The position numbers and the translations under genes were made by a program. Below are positions 1 to 6,711 of a stretch of 8,934 nucleotides of DNA, in pieces. The notes under the pieces are model-generated. The model had not been told where the DNA came from. It was given only the letters and a program-made list of their open reading frames with translations, and did no database searches. This DNA is from an uncultured Flavobacterium sp. (GTDB lineage: Bacteria; Bacteroidota; Bacteroidia; Flavobacteriales; Flavobacteriaceae). The DNA is taken from assembly GCA_946479395.1 (NCBI GenBank), contig CAMLFV010000110.1, positions 1 through 8,934 of the forward strand. Reading direction: 5' to 3'. Within the stretch, counting starts at the first letter, position 1; each line of letters starts with the position of its first letter.

Positions 1-708
1 ATCAATTATTTGAACAGCAGCATCCGCACTTTTGTGTTCCCATCCGTTGCCGATGAGGTAAGGTACTTCAAGGAAGTACAGCCGTTGCTGGTGAAGGAAT
101 ATATATTCTTTAAAGGTCTGCAGCAATTTTATAGCAATGTTTCACCACTGCGTTTGCAGCAGCCAAAAGTGTTCAGCAAGGAAATAGACCGTCTGTTGCA
201 GTTCACAGATAGCGAAAGGACTTTTTATGACTATATCTGTCAAAAACATACTTATAACGACCTGCTGTATTTCCGTAGGTTATCTGAAACCAACGAACAC
301 TCTGTTTACAGCCTTACGGGTGATCTGCATTCTTCCTGTTCCCACGGGTTTCTTCTGGCCAAGCTGTTGGCTTATGAAAAGCTGGTAAGGTTTTATACGC
401 AGCAGCTTCGGAAGCTTACGCAACCTGCCAGCATCTCTGTGAACCATACGGCGCGCCTTAAGTGGACTGCAAAGAAGGTCGACGCCGTGGAATTGGTTTA
501 TGCCTTATATTTTTCCGGCGCGGTGGATACCGGAGAATGTACGCTTCAAGACCTCGCCAAACAGTTCGGGAACATCTTCCAGGTTCAGATTGCCGATCAG
601 TTATACCGTGAGTTTATCGATATCAAGCGACGCAAGATCGAACCGGCACGGTTCCTTGTAAAGCTCACCGACCAGTTCCGCGAAAGGGTGGAAGACGACT
701 ATTTGTAA
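1..708 (+). CDS. rteC: RteC-family regulatory protein, 5'-truncated by window edge
   Basis: The frame is open from the first base, so the start lies outside the window; 235 residues are visible. The C-terminal part, with the LKWTAKKVDAVELVYALY segment and then a helix-rich region ending in RRKIEPARFLVKLTDQF, is what I recognise as the RteC family. In CTnDOT-type conjugative transposons RteC is a DNA-binding protein that activates the excision operon; other Bacteroidota carry homologues as cargo or remnants. Family members are usually about 270-290 aa, so roughly 40-50 residues are probably missing to the left. An in-frame TTG at base 10 is unlikely to be the true start. No excision or transfer genes are visible nearby, so its present role is unknown. 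The family call is from memory of the family, not an alignment. Confidence 0.8.
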   Translation: MNYLNSSIRTFVFPSVADEVRYFKEVQPLLVKEYIFFKGLQQFYSNVSPLRLQQPKVFSKEIDRLLQFTDSERTFYDYICQKHTYNDLLYFRRLSETNEHSVYSLTGDLHSSCSHGFLLAKLLAYEKLVRFYTQQLRKLTQPASISVNHTARLKWTAKKVDAVELVYALYFSGAVDTGECTLQDLAKQFGNIFQVQIADQLYREFIDIKRRKIEPARFLVKLTDQFRERVEDDYL

Positions 709-1070
709 AGCGCGTATTCACTTCTTATGTGGTTAAGCACCAGTTTTTTTGTAAGCTATGTAGAACAGTTCTATTAGAGCGCTGGCAATGTCAAATAAAA
801 GCTTGTTGCTGGATCAATATTGTAAATGGTATATAAACTAGCGGTATTAAGCTTTTAGCGGGTGTCAAAATTGTGCAGGTAGTATTAAAGCATATCGGGG
901 TGCGAAGCGCCGTTTCGATAGGCTGGCTAGCAAACAAGATTTTGACCGTTAAAAGCTTGACCGCAATAAAAGCACTTTTATTCAAGCGCTATTATTTTGT
1001 TTTAGTTTTCATGATTACTTCGCCTTAGACTATACCGGTAATATTTTTCTTTTGAAAAGGCTCGTAGTTG

Positions 1071-1094
1071 GTACTTTTTGTGCGTAAAAAGTAC
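1071..1094. repeat. Perfect 9-bp inverted repeat (GTACTTTTT / AAAAAGTAC)
   Basis: GTACTTTTT at 1071-1079 pairs perfectly with AAAAAGTAC at 1086-1094 around a 6-nt loop. A sister element, TTACTTTTT / AAAAAGTAA with a 6-nt loop, lies at 5769-5792. Similar hairpins are common in Bacteroidota intergenic DNA and can act as bidirectional terminators; that role is inferred here. Confidence 0.6.
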
Positions 1095-1163
1095 GGAAAA
1101 ACCGAAATGTAGCAATTACAGACAATGGGGATTGTAAACCGAAAACTAAAGTTGTATTAATAT

Positions 1164-1260
1164 GAATCTAAACCCGACATTATAAAAAAGCCGTAAAACG
1201 AGGAATATTTTTACAAGTTAAGAACAAAATGCTTGTTTGAGCAGAGCGAAATGGAAGGTT
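1164..1260. repeat. Dispersed ~98-nt repeat, copy A
   Basis: Begins GAATCTAAACCCGACATTAT and runs to GGAAGGTT. It matches 4494-4591 in the same orientation at about 84 of 98 positions, with one indel, by eye. The core TTAAGAACAAAAT is identical in both copies. A further identical 15-nt word (ACAACATACAAAAAG) occurs after each copy, at 1316-1330 and 5026-5040. Confidence 0.75.
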
Positions 1261-1501
1261 AACTTCGTTCAGTCGCTTCGCTCGAGTCACGATTTCAAAA
1301 TGCAAAATAGATGATACAACATACAAAAAGAAAAGACCTTTGCTTCATCTGGTCACAAAAATGAAGAATGACAGTTAATTTTAATTGTTGTAAATGTCGT
1401 AGTCATTGAATTTTTGATAAACAACGGAATAGTTTAATTATGGGAATCTACGCACATACCTATAACGGGAATGTAAAAACAGATTTTGATCGAATAATTT
1501 T

Positions 1502-1520
1502 TTTTCCCAAGGTGGGAAAA
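1502..1520 (+). promoter_or_regulatory. Perfect hairpin/palindrome upstream of the ATPase gene
   Basis: TTTTCCCA (1502-1509) and TGGGAAAA (1513-1520) form a perfect 8-bp inverted repeat with a 3-nt centre, 46 bp before the ATPase ATG. It could be an operator or a small leader hairpin. No clear TAnnTTTG promoter element is seen next to it. Confidence 0.4.
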
Positions 1521-1566
1521 TTACCAAACCATTCATCCGTATTTAGCTGAATAAAAATTCAAAATT

Positions 1567-2181
1567 ATGGACTTCAATCAAACTTTCGAATTAAAAGACG
1601 GTATGCGCAAATACAATTTTGTAAGATGTATAATGTACCTGCAGCTGCAGGCTAGGGAACTATACGGTAGCAATTACCACATCCGTCCCTCACAAAGAAC
1701 GCAGTTGCAAAAACTGTTGGCGTACGCTACAGCAGACCGGGACACTTGTACGTTTTACGGTTTAGACCTGAGCAAGGGCTTATTGATAAGCGGACCCGAA
1801 AACAGCGGAAAGACCAGCCTGCTGCATCTGCTGAAACCTTTCTTTGAACATGAACGGCACTATTTTATCCGCAGCTGTAGGGAAGTGGTATATTGTTACG
1901 ACCTGTTCGGTAAACAATCTTTACAATGGTATACCGATAAAGAATTATGTTACTGCTACGATGATCTGGGTATCGTTCCCCGTTGTATAAATAGGAAGTT
2001 GGATCGTTCCGTGGTTTGGGAACTGGTTAAAACAAGGTTTGTGGGTAGCACGGCTATTACGCACATCATTACGCGGCTGGATACCGAAGCACTTTGTAAG
2101 GTCTATGGTAGGCATTTTACGGCCTTGCTGTTCCGTAACCTCAACCATATTGAATTCACAGAATCATTTAATTTAATATAA
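1567..2181 (+). CDS. DnaC/IstB-like AAA+ ATPase
   Basis: A 204-aa cytoplasmic P-loop ATPase. Walker A is GPENSGKT at residues 76-83 and a hydrophobic Walker B ends in DD at 132-133 (LCYCYDD). A sensor-like stretch, HIITRLDTEALCKVYGRHF, resembles the TTNL...YG-R region of the helicase-loader DnaC and the transposition ATPase IstB. It is shorter than DnaC (~245 aa) and IstB (~250 aa), and its ~65-residue N-terminal region is unfamiliar to me. The ATG at 1567 follows the A/T-rich leader typical of Bacteroidota. Its stop is 6 bp before the next ATG, so the two genes are very likely cotranscribed. With an RteC-like gene upstream, a role in replication or transfer of an integrative element is plausible, but the partner is unknown. 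Confidence 0.7.
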   Translation: MDFNQTFELKDGMRKYNFVRCIMYLQLQARELYGSNYHIRPSQRTQLQKLLAYATADRDTCTFYGLDLSKGLLISGPENSGKTSLLHLLKPFFEHERHYFIRSCREVVYCYDLFGKQSLQWYTDKELCYCYDDLGIVPRCINRKLDRSVVWELVKTRFVGSTAITHIITRLDTEALCKVYGRHFTALLFRNLNHIEFTESFNLI

Positions 2182-2187
2182 CCGATT

Positions 2188-2388
2188 ATGAAGAAGCAGG
2201 AAGTAAGGTTGTGTATTTATCCGAAAGACGTTCAACGCATCACCGGTAAAAGCTACCGGCAAAGCATACGTATATTGAATACCATACGGCAATTATTTGA
2301 TAAACATGATAAAAGCTATGTGTCGGTTTTTGAATTCTGCGTATATAGCGGACTTCCTTACGAGGAGGTAGCTGCGTTTTTAGATTAG
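2188..2388 (+). CDS. Small conserved-looking hypothetical protein, possible DNA-binding
   Basis: A 66-aa protein starting 6 bp after the ATPase stop. It has the pattern IYPKDVQRITGKSYRQSIRILNTI, then a basic loop, then VSVFEFCVYSGLPYEEVAAFLD. This looks like two short helical modules, the second resembling an excisionase-like helix-turn-helix (VFEFCVYSGLPYEEV). I have seen similar short proteins in Bacteroidota as hypotheticals next to mobile-element genes, but no function is established. The tight spacing suggests it works with the ATPase, perhaps as its DNA-targeting or regulatory partner; that is inference. Confidence 0.65.
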   Translation: MKKQEVRLCIYPKDVQRITGKSYRQSIRILNTIRQLFDKHDKSYVSVFEFCVYSGLPYEEVAAFLD

Positions 2389-2659
2389 CTGCATTCGCAG
2401 GCGTGTTGTTATTTGGATAATTGATAGCTCTTTTATCAGCTTCCCATATTAGGTTAGGCTGGCTGTGAAAAGGTAGCTGTGCCATCAATGGCCTTACTTC
2501 TTGACTTTATAACATAAATAACTGTTACACAACTCCTTAATTTTAAAAAGATCATGATGAATATCGCTTTGTTTAGTGTTTATAAGCGAGGTGTATTTTT
2601 TAATAAGCATACTGAATTCTAAATTTTGCGTTGCTTAAAATGAAGTATTTGATGTTGTA

Positions 2660-2884
2660 TTAGATAGATTTATAAAAAACAAGTTCTTTTCCTTTATGTA
2701 AGGATAAAACTTGGGCTGAAGTTTTGGGAATTTTAAAAATAAAACGCAGGTATTTCTTCAAGTTGTACGATAAACTTGACATCAATACATGTTTGTTTGC
2801 CTGCGCCGTTCCCCGACTGTTGATACGCCAAAAAGGGCACGTGTGCGGCTTATAGTGGAATGCCAAGACAATTCTTCGTTTAAA
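2660..2884 (-). pseudogene. Transposase C-terminal remnant (IS1182/IS4-like DDE)
   Basis: On the minus strand a short frame encodes FWRINSRGTAQANKHVLM followed by a segment ending YNLKKYLRF. This matches the C-terminal end of IS1182-like transposases, where a '..RG..qANK..lM.a.aYNLKK.lkf' segment follows the last catalytic Glu. The rest of the transposase, including the catalytic core, is absent: the frame is closed by a stop at 2885-2887. Just upstream another minus-strand frame starts with ATG at 2913 (MKVIHIIKDDLNEELSW...) and runs out of frame into the remnant, ending at 2782. The junction may therefore join a lost gene start to an insertion-sequence scar. Confidence 0.55.
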
Positions 2885-3107
2885 TCATCCTTAATAATAT
2901 GTATTACCTTCATTCTTCCTGTTTTTACGATTAATTACTGACAATATACGTTAAATCAACATTTTACGGAAATTATGTAAGTTTGTTTTTGTGAATGATA
3001 TGTTTTGAATTTAATTAACAAAATTTATTTTCAACTATTCGTGATCAAATTTATTTTTAAAAATTGGTCAGCAAATGTTATTGGTGCGTTGTTTTATGCA
3101 TTTACTA

Positions 3108-3359
3108 TCAGCCGTCAGTTTTGTATTTAGTAATGTCGAATTCAAAATCTAATAATTCTTTAGGATGAACATTAAGTGCTAATGCAAATTTCATTAAAGT
3201 TTTTAAAGTAAGATTTTTTTTTCCTTTCTCGTGCTTACTGACATCTGCTGTATCAATACCAGTAAGGAATTCAATATCATTTTGAGTTTGTTTGTTTTTA
3301 ATTCGTACGTCATGTATTTTTTTACCAATGAGTATTTGTAAATCTTTAGTAATATCCAT
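3108..3359 (-). CDS. XRE-family (Cro/CI-type) HTH transcriptional regulator
   Basis: An 83-aa cytoplasmic DNA-binding protein made almost entirely of one HTH_XRE domain (about residues 13-70). The pattern is IGKKIHDVRIKNKQTQNDIE, then the recognition-helix region TADVSKHEKGKKN, then LTLKTLMKFALALNVHPKELLDFE. It lacks any extra effector domain, so it is a minimal repressor of the antitoxin or phage type; no toxin gene adjoins it. The ATG at 3357-3359 gives a natural N-terminus. A perfect 18-bp palindrome lies 48 bp upstream, which may be its operator, implying autoregulation. It is transcribed leftward, away from the long gene-free region. Confidence 0.85.
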   Translation of the reverse strand: MDITKDLQILIGKKIHDVRIKNKQTQNDIEFLTGIDTADVSKHEKGKKNLTLKTLMKFALALNVHPKELLDFEFDITKYKTDG

Positions 3360-3406
3360 TTTGCTCTATTATATACAGCAAATTGCATTTAATAATTAAA
3401 ATTTTT

Positions 3407-3424
3407 ATTGGATTATAATCCAAT
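3407..3424. promoter_or_regulatory. 18-bp perfect palindrome, candidate operator of the XRE regulator
   Basis: ATTGGATTATAATCCAAT is its own reverse complement and sits 48 bp upstream of the XRE start codon. A second inverted repeat, AATTACAA-cata-TTGTAATT, lies at 3455-3474. A plus-strand TATATTTG at 3441-3448 fits the Bacteroidota -7 element TAnnTTTG, but no TTG lies at the usual spacing. Confidence 0.5.
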
Positions 3425-3522
3425 GTTTAAAATAATTGTTTATATTTGTTATATAATTACAACATATTGTAATTTTGCAATACTTTATATAGATAATATT
3501 TAGCTATTGCTTAGAGTCTCGT

Positions 3523-3628
3523 CATTGAAAACTGGTAATTTTTGGACACACGAGATGATAAGTAGATTAGCTCACGACCATGGCGTGAGCTCACTTATCC
3601 TGTGTGTGGGTATACCAGTACCTCAATG
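3523..3628. other. Long multi-segment hairpin, possible structured RNA or recombination site
   Basis: Five nested paired segments are visible: CATTGA (3523-3528)/TCAATG (3623-3628), ACTGGTA (3531-3537)/TACCAGT (3613-3619), ACACAC (3546-3551)/GTGTGT (3602-3607), ATAAGT (3558-3563)/ACTTAT (3593-3598) and AGCTCACG (3569-3576)/CGTGAGCT (3584-3591), with terminal loop ACCATGG... These are 33 pairs with small bulges over 106 nt. I do not recognise the family. It could be a small RNA, a folded single-strand recombination site, or a non-autonomous hairpin element. Confidence 0.6.
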
Positions 3629-4295
3629 GCGGATATGTTGAGTTTCACGCCTTTTTATGCTTCTTACTCAACTTTTGATGGTTATGGTGCTGTGCGCAGG
3701 TGCCAATGTTAATAGATATTTTAACAAAGATTAAATCTAAATTTAAAAATTTATAAGGTTTTATAGCTGGTTTTAAACTCGATGTTGTAGCGCATTTTAT
3801 TAAAGTGCCAAACCGAAAAATTTTCGGAATAGCAACTAGGAGGATACTCCGTAGATAAAGCATAGTAAAGGCATGGATAGTGCATGAAATACATTTTCGG
3901 AAAAAACAGTAAAAAACAGTGGTTTATTCTAAATTTTTCGATTTAGTCAGAAAAAACGGAAAATTCAAAAATATAAAAAATGGTGGTTTAAGAAGTAAAA
4001 ACAGTTAAAGATAACAAATTTAAAATAAACCGCGGAAATACCGTGTGCAAAATTGGTTTTTGCACTATAAATGAAATTTGTTCTTGAGGAAAAATTTTAT
4101 TCATTAAACCTAATTCAGAAATCTTTTTTCTTTTGACCGCAAACCGTAAGGTTCACGGCTTCCAAGCTGTAAAATAGAGTCTGGACGTAAAAGAAACAAA
4201 CACAAGCCTATTGTAGTTTATCTACTTATTTAGAGGGGACTAAGGCGCAGTGTTCATGAGAACAAAAGTAAAATAGACATGCTCGAATAAAACTC

Positions 4296-4430
4296 CTGAG
4301 CGTCACTACTCGTGGTCGATTAACGATTTAATAGCGAAATCAAATAAACTTGCTTTTTCAAAGCTTCGGACAACATTTGATTTTGCGCTATTTTCATCGA
4401 ATCGACGCTCACTGCGTTGTGAATGCTCAG
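4296..4430. repeat. 135-bp imperfect palindrome
   Basis: Nested arms: CTGAGC (4296-4301)/GCTCAG (4425-4430), GTCGATT (4315-4321)/AATCGAC (4400-4406), ATAGCG (4331-4336)/CGCTAT (4386-4391) and AAATCAAAT (4337-4345)/ATTTGATTT (4375-4383). The inner arm is the best, with 15 pairs interrupted by one bulge. No flanking target-site duplication was noticed. A non-autonomous hairpin element is possible. Confidence 0.6.
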
Positions 4431-4493
4431 TTTTAAATTGTAGTAACTTGTATTATTGGATTTATGATTGAAAAGGGAATAGACTAACTAGGA

Positions 4494-4591
4494 GAATCTA
4501 AAAACCGACATTATAGAAAAGCCGTGAAGCGATGAATGTTTTTACACGTTAAGAACAAAATACCTGTTTGAGCGTAGCGAAATCGAAGATT
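4494..4591. repeat. Dispersed ~98-nt repeat, copy B
   Basis: The second copy of the repeat at 1164-1260, same orientation, about 86% identical by eye. It begins GAATCTAAAAACCGACATTA and ends AATCGAAGATT. Differences are scattered substitutions, so the copies have diverged for some time rather than arising from a recent duplication. Confidence 0.75.
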
Positions 4592-5183
4592 CATGAATAC
4601 ATTATTATAAAATATTAAAGAATGAATAATATTGTTTTGTTTAGTGTAAAAATATGAAGAGTAGGCTTTTTTATGGAGTCTTGAAATCAAGAGCACTTGT
4701 ATTTGTTGGTAGAATTATAATTTTTTAGCTCGAAGATTCACGAACACAAAAATAAAATAAAATCGGTGAGTAATTTTTGGTTCGTTTTGCATCAAGGTAA
4801 AATGAACAAAAGAAATTGAAAAACTGGATGTGATACTGCATCACTTGTATTGCTTTAGCGGAAGTGCAGTATGACAAAGTCGATAGCATATTGAATTTTG
4901 AATGAAAAACGAAAGAGATCTTTCATTATGTTCAAAATGACAACCAAAACAGAAAATTGTAGTAACATAAAACAAAACAAAAATGTAAAATATATGAAGA
5001 TAAATCTTACAGCTAAAAAACAATCACAACATACAAAAAGTTAGCTGCGTAAGTCACGAGCAAAGCACATAACAGCTTCTAAACCATAATAGATTAAATA
5101 TTAATATAGTTAGTTAAGTGAAGTAGTTAAACCCCTGGGAGCGTTATGTGCCGAAGCTCTGAAAGAAGTATAATCCCATAAAC

Positions 5184-5230
5184 CCAAAGCTTTTTTTGGG
5201 CTATATGGAGAAGCCCCATTTAAGCTTTGG
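5184..5230. repeat. Two-segment stem-loop
   Basis: CCAAAGCTT (5184-5192) pairs perfectly with AAGCTTTGG (5222-5230), and inside it GGGCT (5198-5202) pairs with AGCCC (5212-5216). It could act as a terminator or be another intergenic repeat; no adjacent gene shows which. Confidence 0.5.
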
Positions 5231-5631
5231 CTTTATTAAATCCGAAGTTGAACTTTAAATTGTAAGTGAAGTATAAGGTCGATAATACACGAATCTAAGC
5301 GCCATTGGCAAGAAAATGAATAGCTTGTCCCGATTTAGCGGGGTTGCCTCGCTGCATAAAGCGTAATCACATCGGCGAGCGTAGCGATGGTTTCGATGAG
5401 ATAGCTTTAAAAGCGAAAAGGTAACCGTTTGCGAGCCACGGCAAGATTAAAAAAACTTTGCTTCTTTAGTTATAAAGAAGAAGAAAACGGAATGTAATAA
5501 TCACGAATAAAGGGATTGATAATCCAGAGAGATTTATCACACCGTTCAATGCAGCTTGAACAGCGAGGATAATATATTAGATCTTTAATTGGAAAATAAT
5601 TTTAATGGATACACATATTATCATGAATATC

Positions 5632-5751
5632 CAGCCCATTAAGCCAAAGGCGTTAAAAACGTTAAATGAAACTTCGTAAAGAAATTTCGGCGCAAGGCAT
5701 TCGAAATTTTAGAAGTAAAAGCCAACGTTTAGCCTTTGGGTTGCAGGGCTG
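5632..5751. repeat. 120-bp imperfect palindrome upstream of the sigma gene
   Basis: Nested arms: CAGCCC (5632-5637)/GGGCTG (5746-5751), CCAAAGGC (5644-5651)/GCCTTTGG (5732-5739), AACGTT (5658-5663)/AACGTT (5724-5729) and AAATTTCG (5682-5689)/CGAAATTT (5702-5709). It ends 182 bp before the sigma factor ATG. It may be a repeat element or could insulate the cassette from upstream transcription. Confidence 0.6.
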
Positions 5752-5867
5752 AAAAAAGAGACTTTTTGTTACTTTTTAGTCATAAAAAGTAAAGAAGAAA
5801 AATCAAAAAACAAATTGTAATTGTAAAAACCGAATGATTTGTTAGAAACTAAATTTAAAAGTTTATA

Positions 5868-5894
5868 CCTACAAGGTTTTTAAAACCTTGCAGG
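5868..5894 (+). promoter_or_regulatory. 27-bp palindrome 39 bp before the sigma factor start
   Basis: CAAGGTTTT (5872-5880) and AAAACCTTG (5882-5890) are perfect inverted arms around one base, extended by CCT (5868-5870)/AGG (5892-5894). Near-identical AAGGTTTT/AAAACCTT palindromes are a frequent intergenic repeat in Bacteroidota. Its place in the probable leader of the sigma gene makes a regulatory or terminator role possible but unproven. Confidence 0.5.
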
Positions 5895-5933
5895 AGAGAA
5901 AACACAACTTGTATAATATTAAACCCCACTATT

Positions 5934-6680
5934 ATGCCACAACAAAACTTTGAACTACTAAAAAAAAGCGACCCTGCAGCATTAGAAAAAATTCATGCCC
6001 TATACAACAGACGGATCTTTTGGATAGGCAGAAGGATAATAGATGATGATTATGAGGTGGAAAACCTGGTACAGGATACTTTTCTAAAACTATGGGATTA
6101 CCGGGAAACCATCCAAGAGCCAATGCATATCCTTTTTTTCTTGCAATATGTTATGAAAAGATCGTGTTATTCATACCATTCAAAACCTAGGAACAAATTT
6201 TTTAGGACGGTAGGGTCATTGGAAAGCTATGAAAACTTCCAGAACTATCTTGCAGGTTACGATCCCGCTGATGTAATTGAAAACCTAAAGGATCAGGAAT
6301 CGCAACAAAAAATGTTCGATCTGATAACAAGCGTACTGCCGCTCATTAAGCCCGAACGGAAGCACCTTATCAACCTTTGTCTGAAATATGGTTTCAGATA
6401 TAAACAAATTGCGCAGGTTATGGGAAAAAATACTAAACAAACGGTAGACGAGGTAAATAGGGCAATTGAAGATATAAAGAAAATAGTTGCTTTAAGAAAC
6501 AGGAGCGAAAAGAAGTTTAAACCAAAATTGGAGCAGAACGCAGTTAGCGAAAGGCAGTCACAGGTTTTAAAACTGCGTTGTGAAAACAAACTCTCATTTG
6601 CAGCCATCGCCGAACAACTAAACCTTTCCCAAAAGCAGGTGCACGAAGAATTTATGCTAGCCTATAAGTTTGCGCAGTAG
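5934..6680 (+). CDS. ECF (sigma-E type) RNA polymerase sigma factor paired with dCas12f
   Basis: A 248-aa sigma factor. Residues ~14-82 form region 2 (DPAALEKIHALYNRRIFWIG... then YEVENLVQDTFLKLWDYRET, the polymerase-binding and -10-melting helices). Residues ~127-185 form a region 4 helix-turn-helix (IKPERKHLINLCLKYGFRYK, QIAQVMGKN). An additional C-terminal HTH follows at ~203-246 (SERQSQVLKLRCENKLSFAA, IAEQLNLSQKQV), so it is longer than a typical ECF sigma of 160-200 aa. No anti-sigma gene adjoins it; instead the Cas12f-like gene starts 31 bp downstream, implying an operon. In the reported dCas12f-sigma systems the sigma is recruited by the guide-RNA complex and needs no promoter motif; that role is inferred from context. 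The ATG at 5934 is supported by the A/T-rich leader and by the domain beginning soon after. Confidence 0.88.
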   Translation: MPQQNFELLKKSDPAALEKIHALYNRRIFWIGRRIIDDDYEVENLVQDTFLKLWDYRETIQEPMHILFFLQYVMKRSCYSYHSKPRNKFFRTVGSLESYENFQNYLAGYDPADVIENLKDQESQQKMFDLITSVLPLIKPERKHLINLCLKYGFRYKQIAQVMGKNTKQTVDEVNRAIEDIKKIVALRNRSEKKFKPKLEQNAVSERQSQVLKLRCENKLSFAAIAEQLNLSQKQVHEEFMLAYKFAQ

Positions 6681-6711
6681 CATAACATACAATTACTTTA
6701 AATCAGTTATT

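Larger units (their letters stand above)
709..1566. other. 858-bp gene-free stretch with repeats and hairpins
   Basis: No frame here has convincing coding character. The stretch holds a perfect 9-bp hairpin (1071-1079/1086-1094), one copy of a ~98-nt dispersed repeat (1164-1260), and a perfect 8-bp hairpin just before the ATPase gene (1502-1520). A 36-codon ATG frame at 1440-1550 is too short to call. The mixture resembles decayed mobile-element DNA. Confidence 0.6.
3629..5933. other. 2.3-kb gene-free region rich in inverted repeats
   Basis: Very AT-rich DNA with no convincing coding frame; the longer minus-strand frames (for example 3645-3863 and 4511-4696) show no recognisable protein pattern. 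It contains palindromes at 4296-4430, 5184-5230, 5632-5751, 5769-5792 and 5868-5894, and repeat copy B at 4494-4591. Such a long empty stretch next to a compact regulatory cassette suggests successive insertion and decay of mobile DNA. I see no tRNA or rRNA. Confidence 0.6.

Noticed and set aside
791..985. 64-aa minus-strand frame
   Set aside because: Low-complexity hydrophobic translation with no recognisable pattern, inside repeat-rich intergenic DNA.
1440..1550. 36-codon ATG frame before the ATPase gene
   Set aside because: The translation looks mildly protein-like (MGIYAHTYNGNVKTDF...) but is too short to support. It runs through the 1502-1520 hairpin, which is more likely regulatory.
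3645..3863. 72-aa minus-strand frame
   Set aside because: No domain pattern, unusual composition, and no leader or neighbour supporting a gene.
5065..5151. Integron attC-like site (GCACATAAC ... GTTATGTGC)
   Set aside because: The outer 9-bp arms are perfect inverted repeats, but I could not find matching inner L boxes, and AGCTTC/GAAGCT beside them are in the wrong order for one stem. There is no integron integrase or cassette.
6670..6711. Upstream TTG start for the Cas12f-like gene
   Set aside because: It would overlap the end of the sigma gene and adds 14 residues without family resemblance. The ATG at 6712 has a normal A/T-rich leader.
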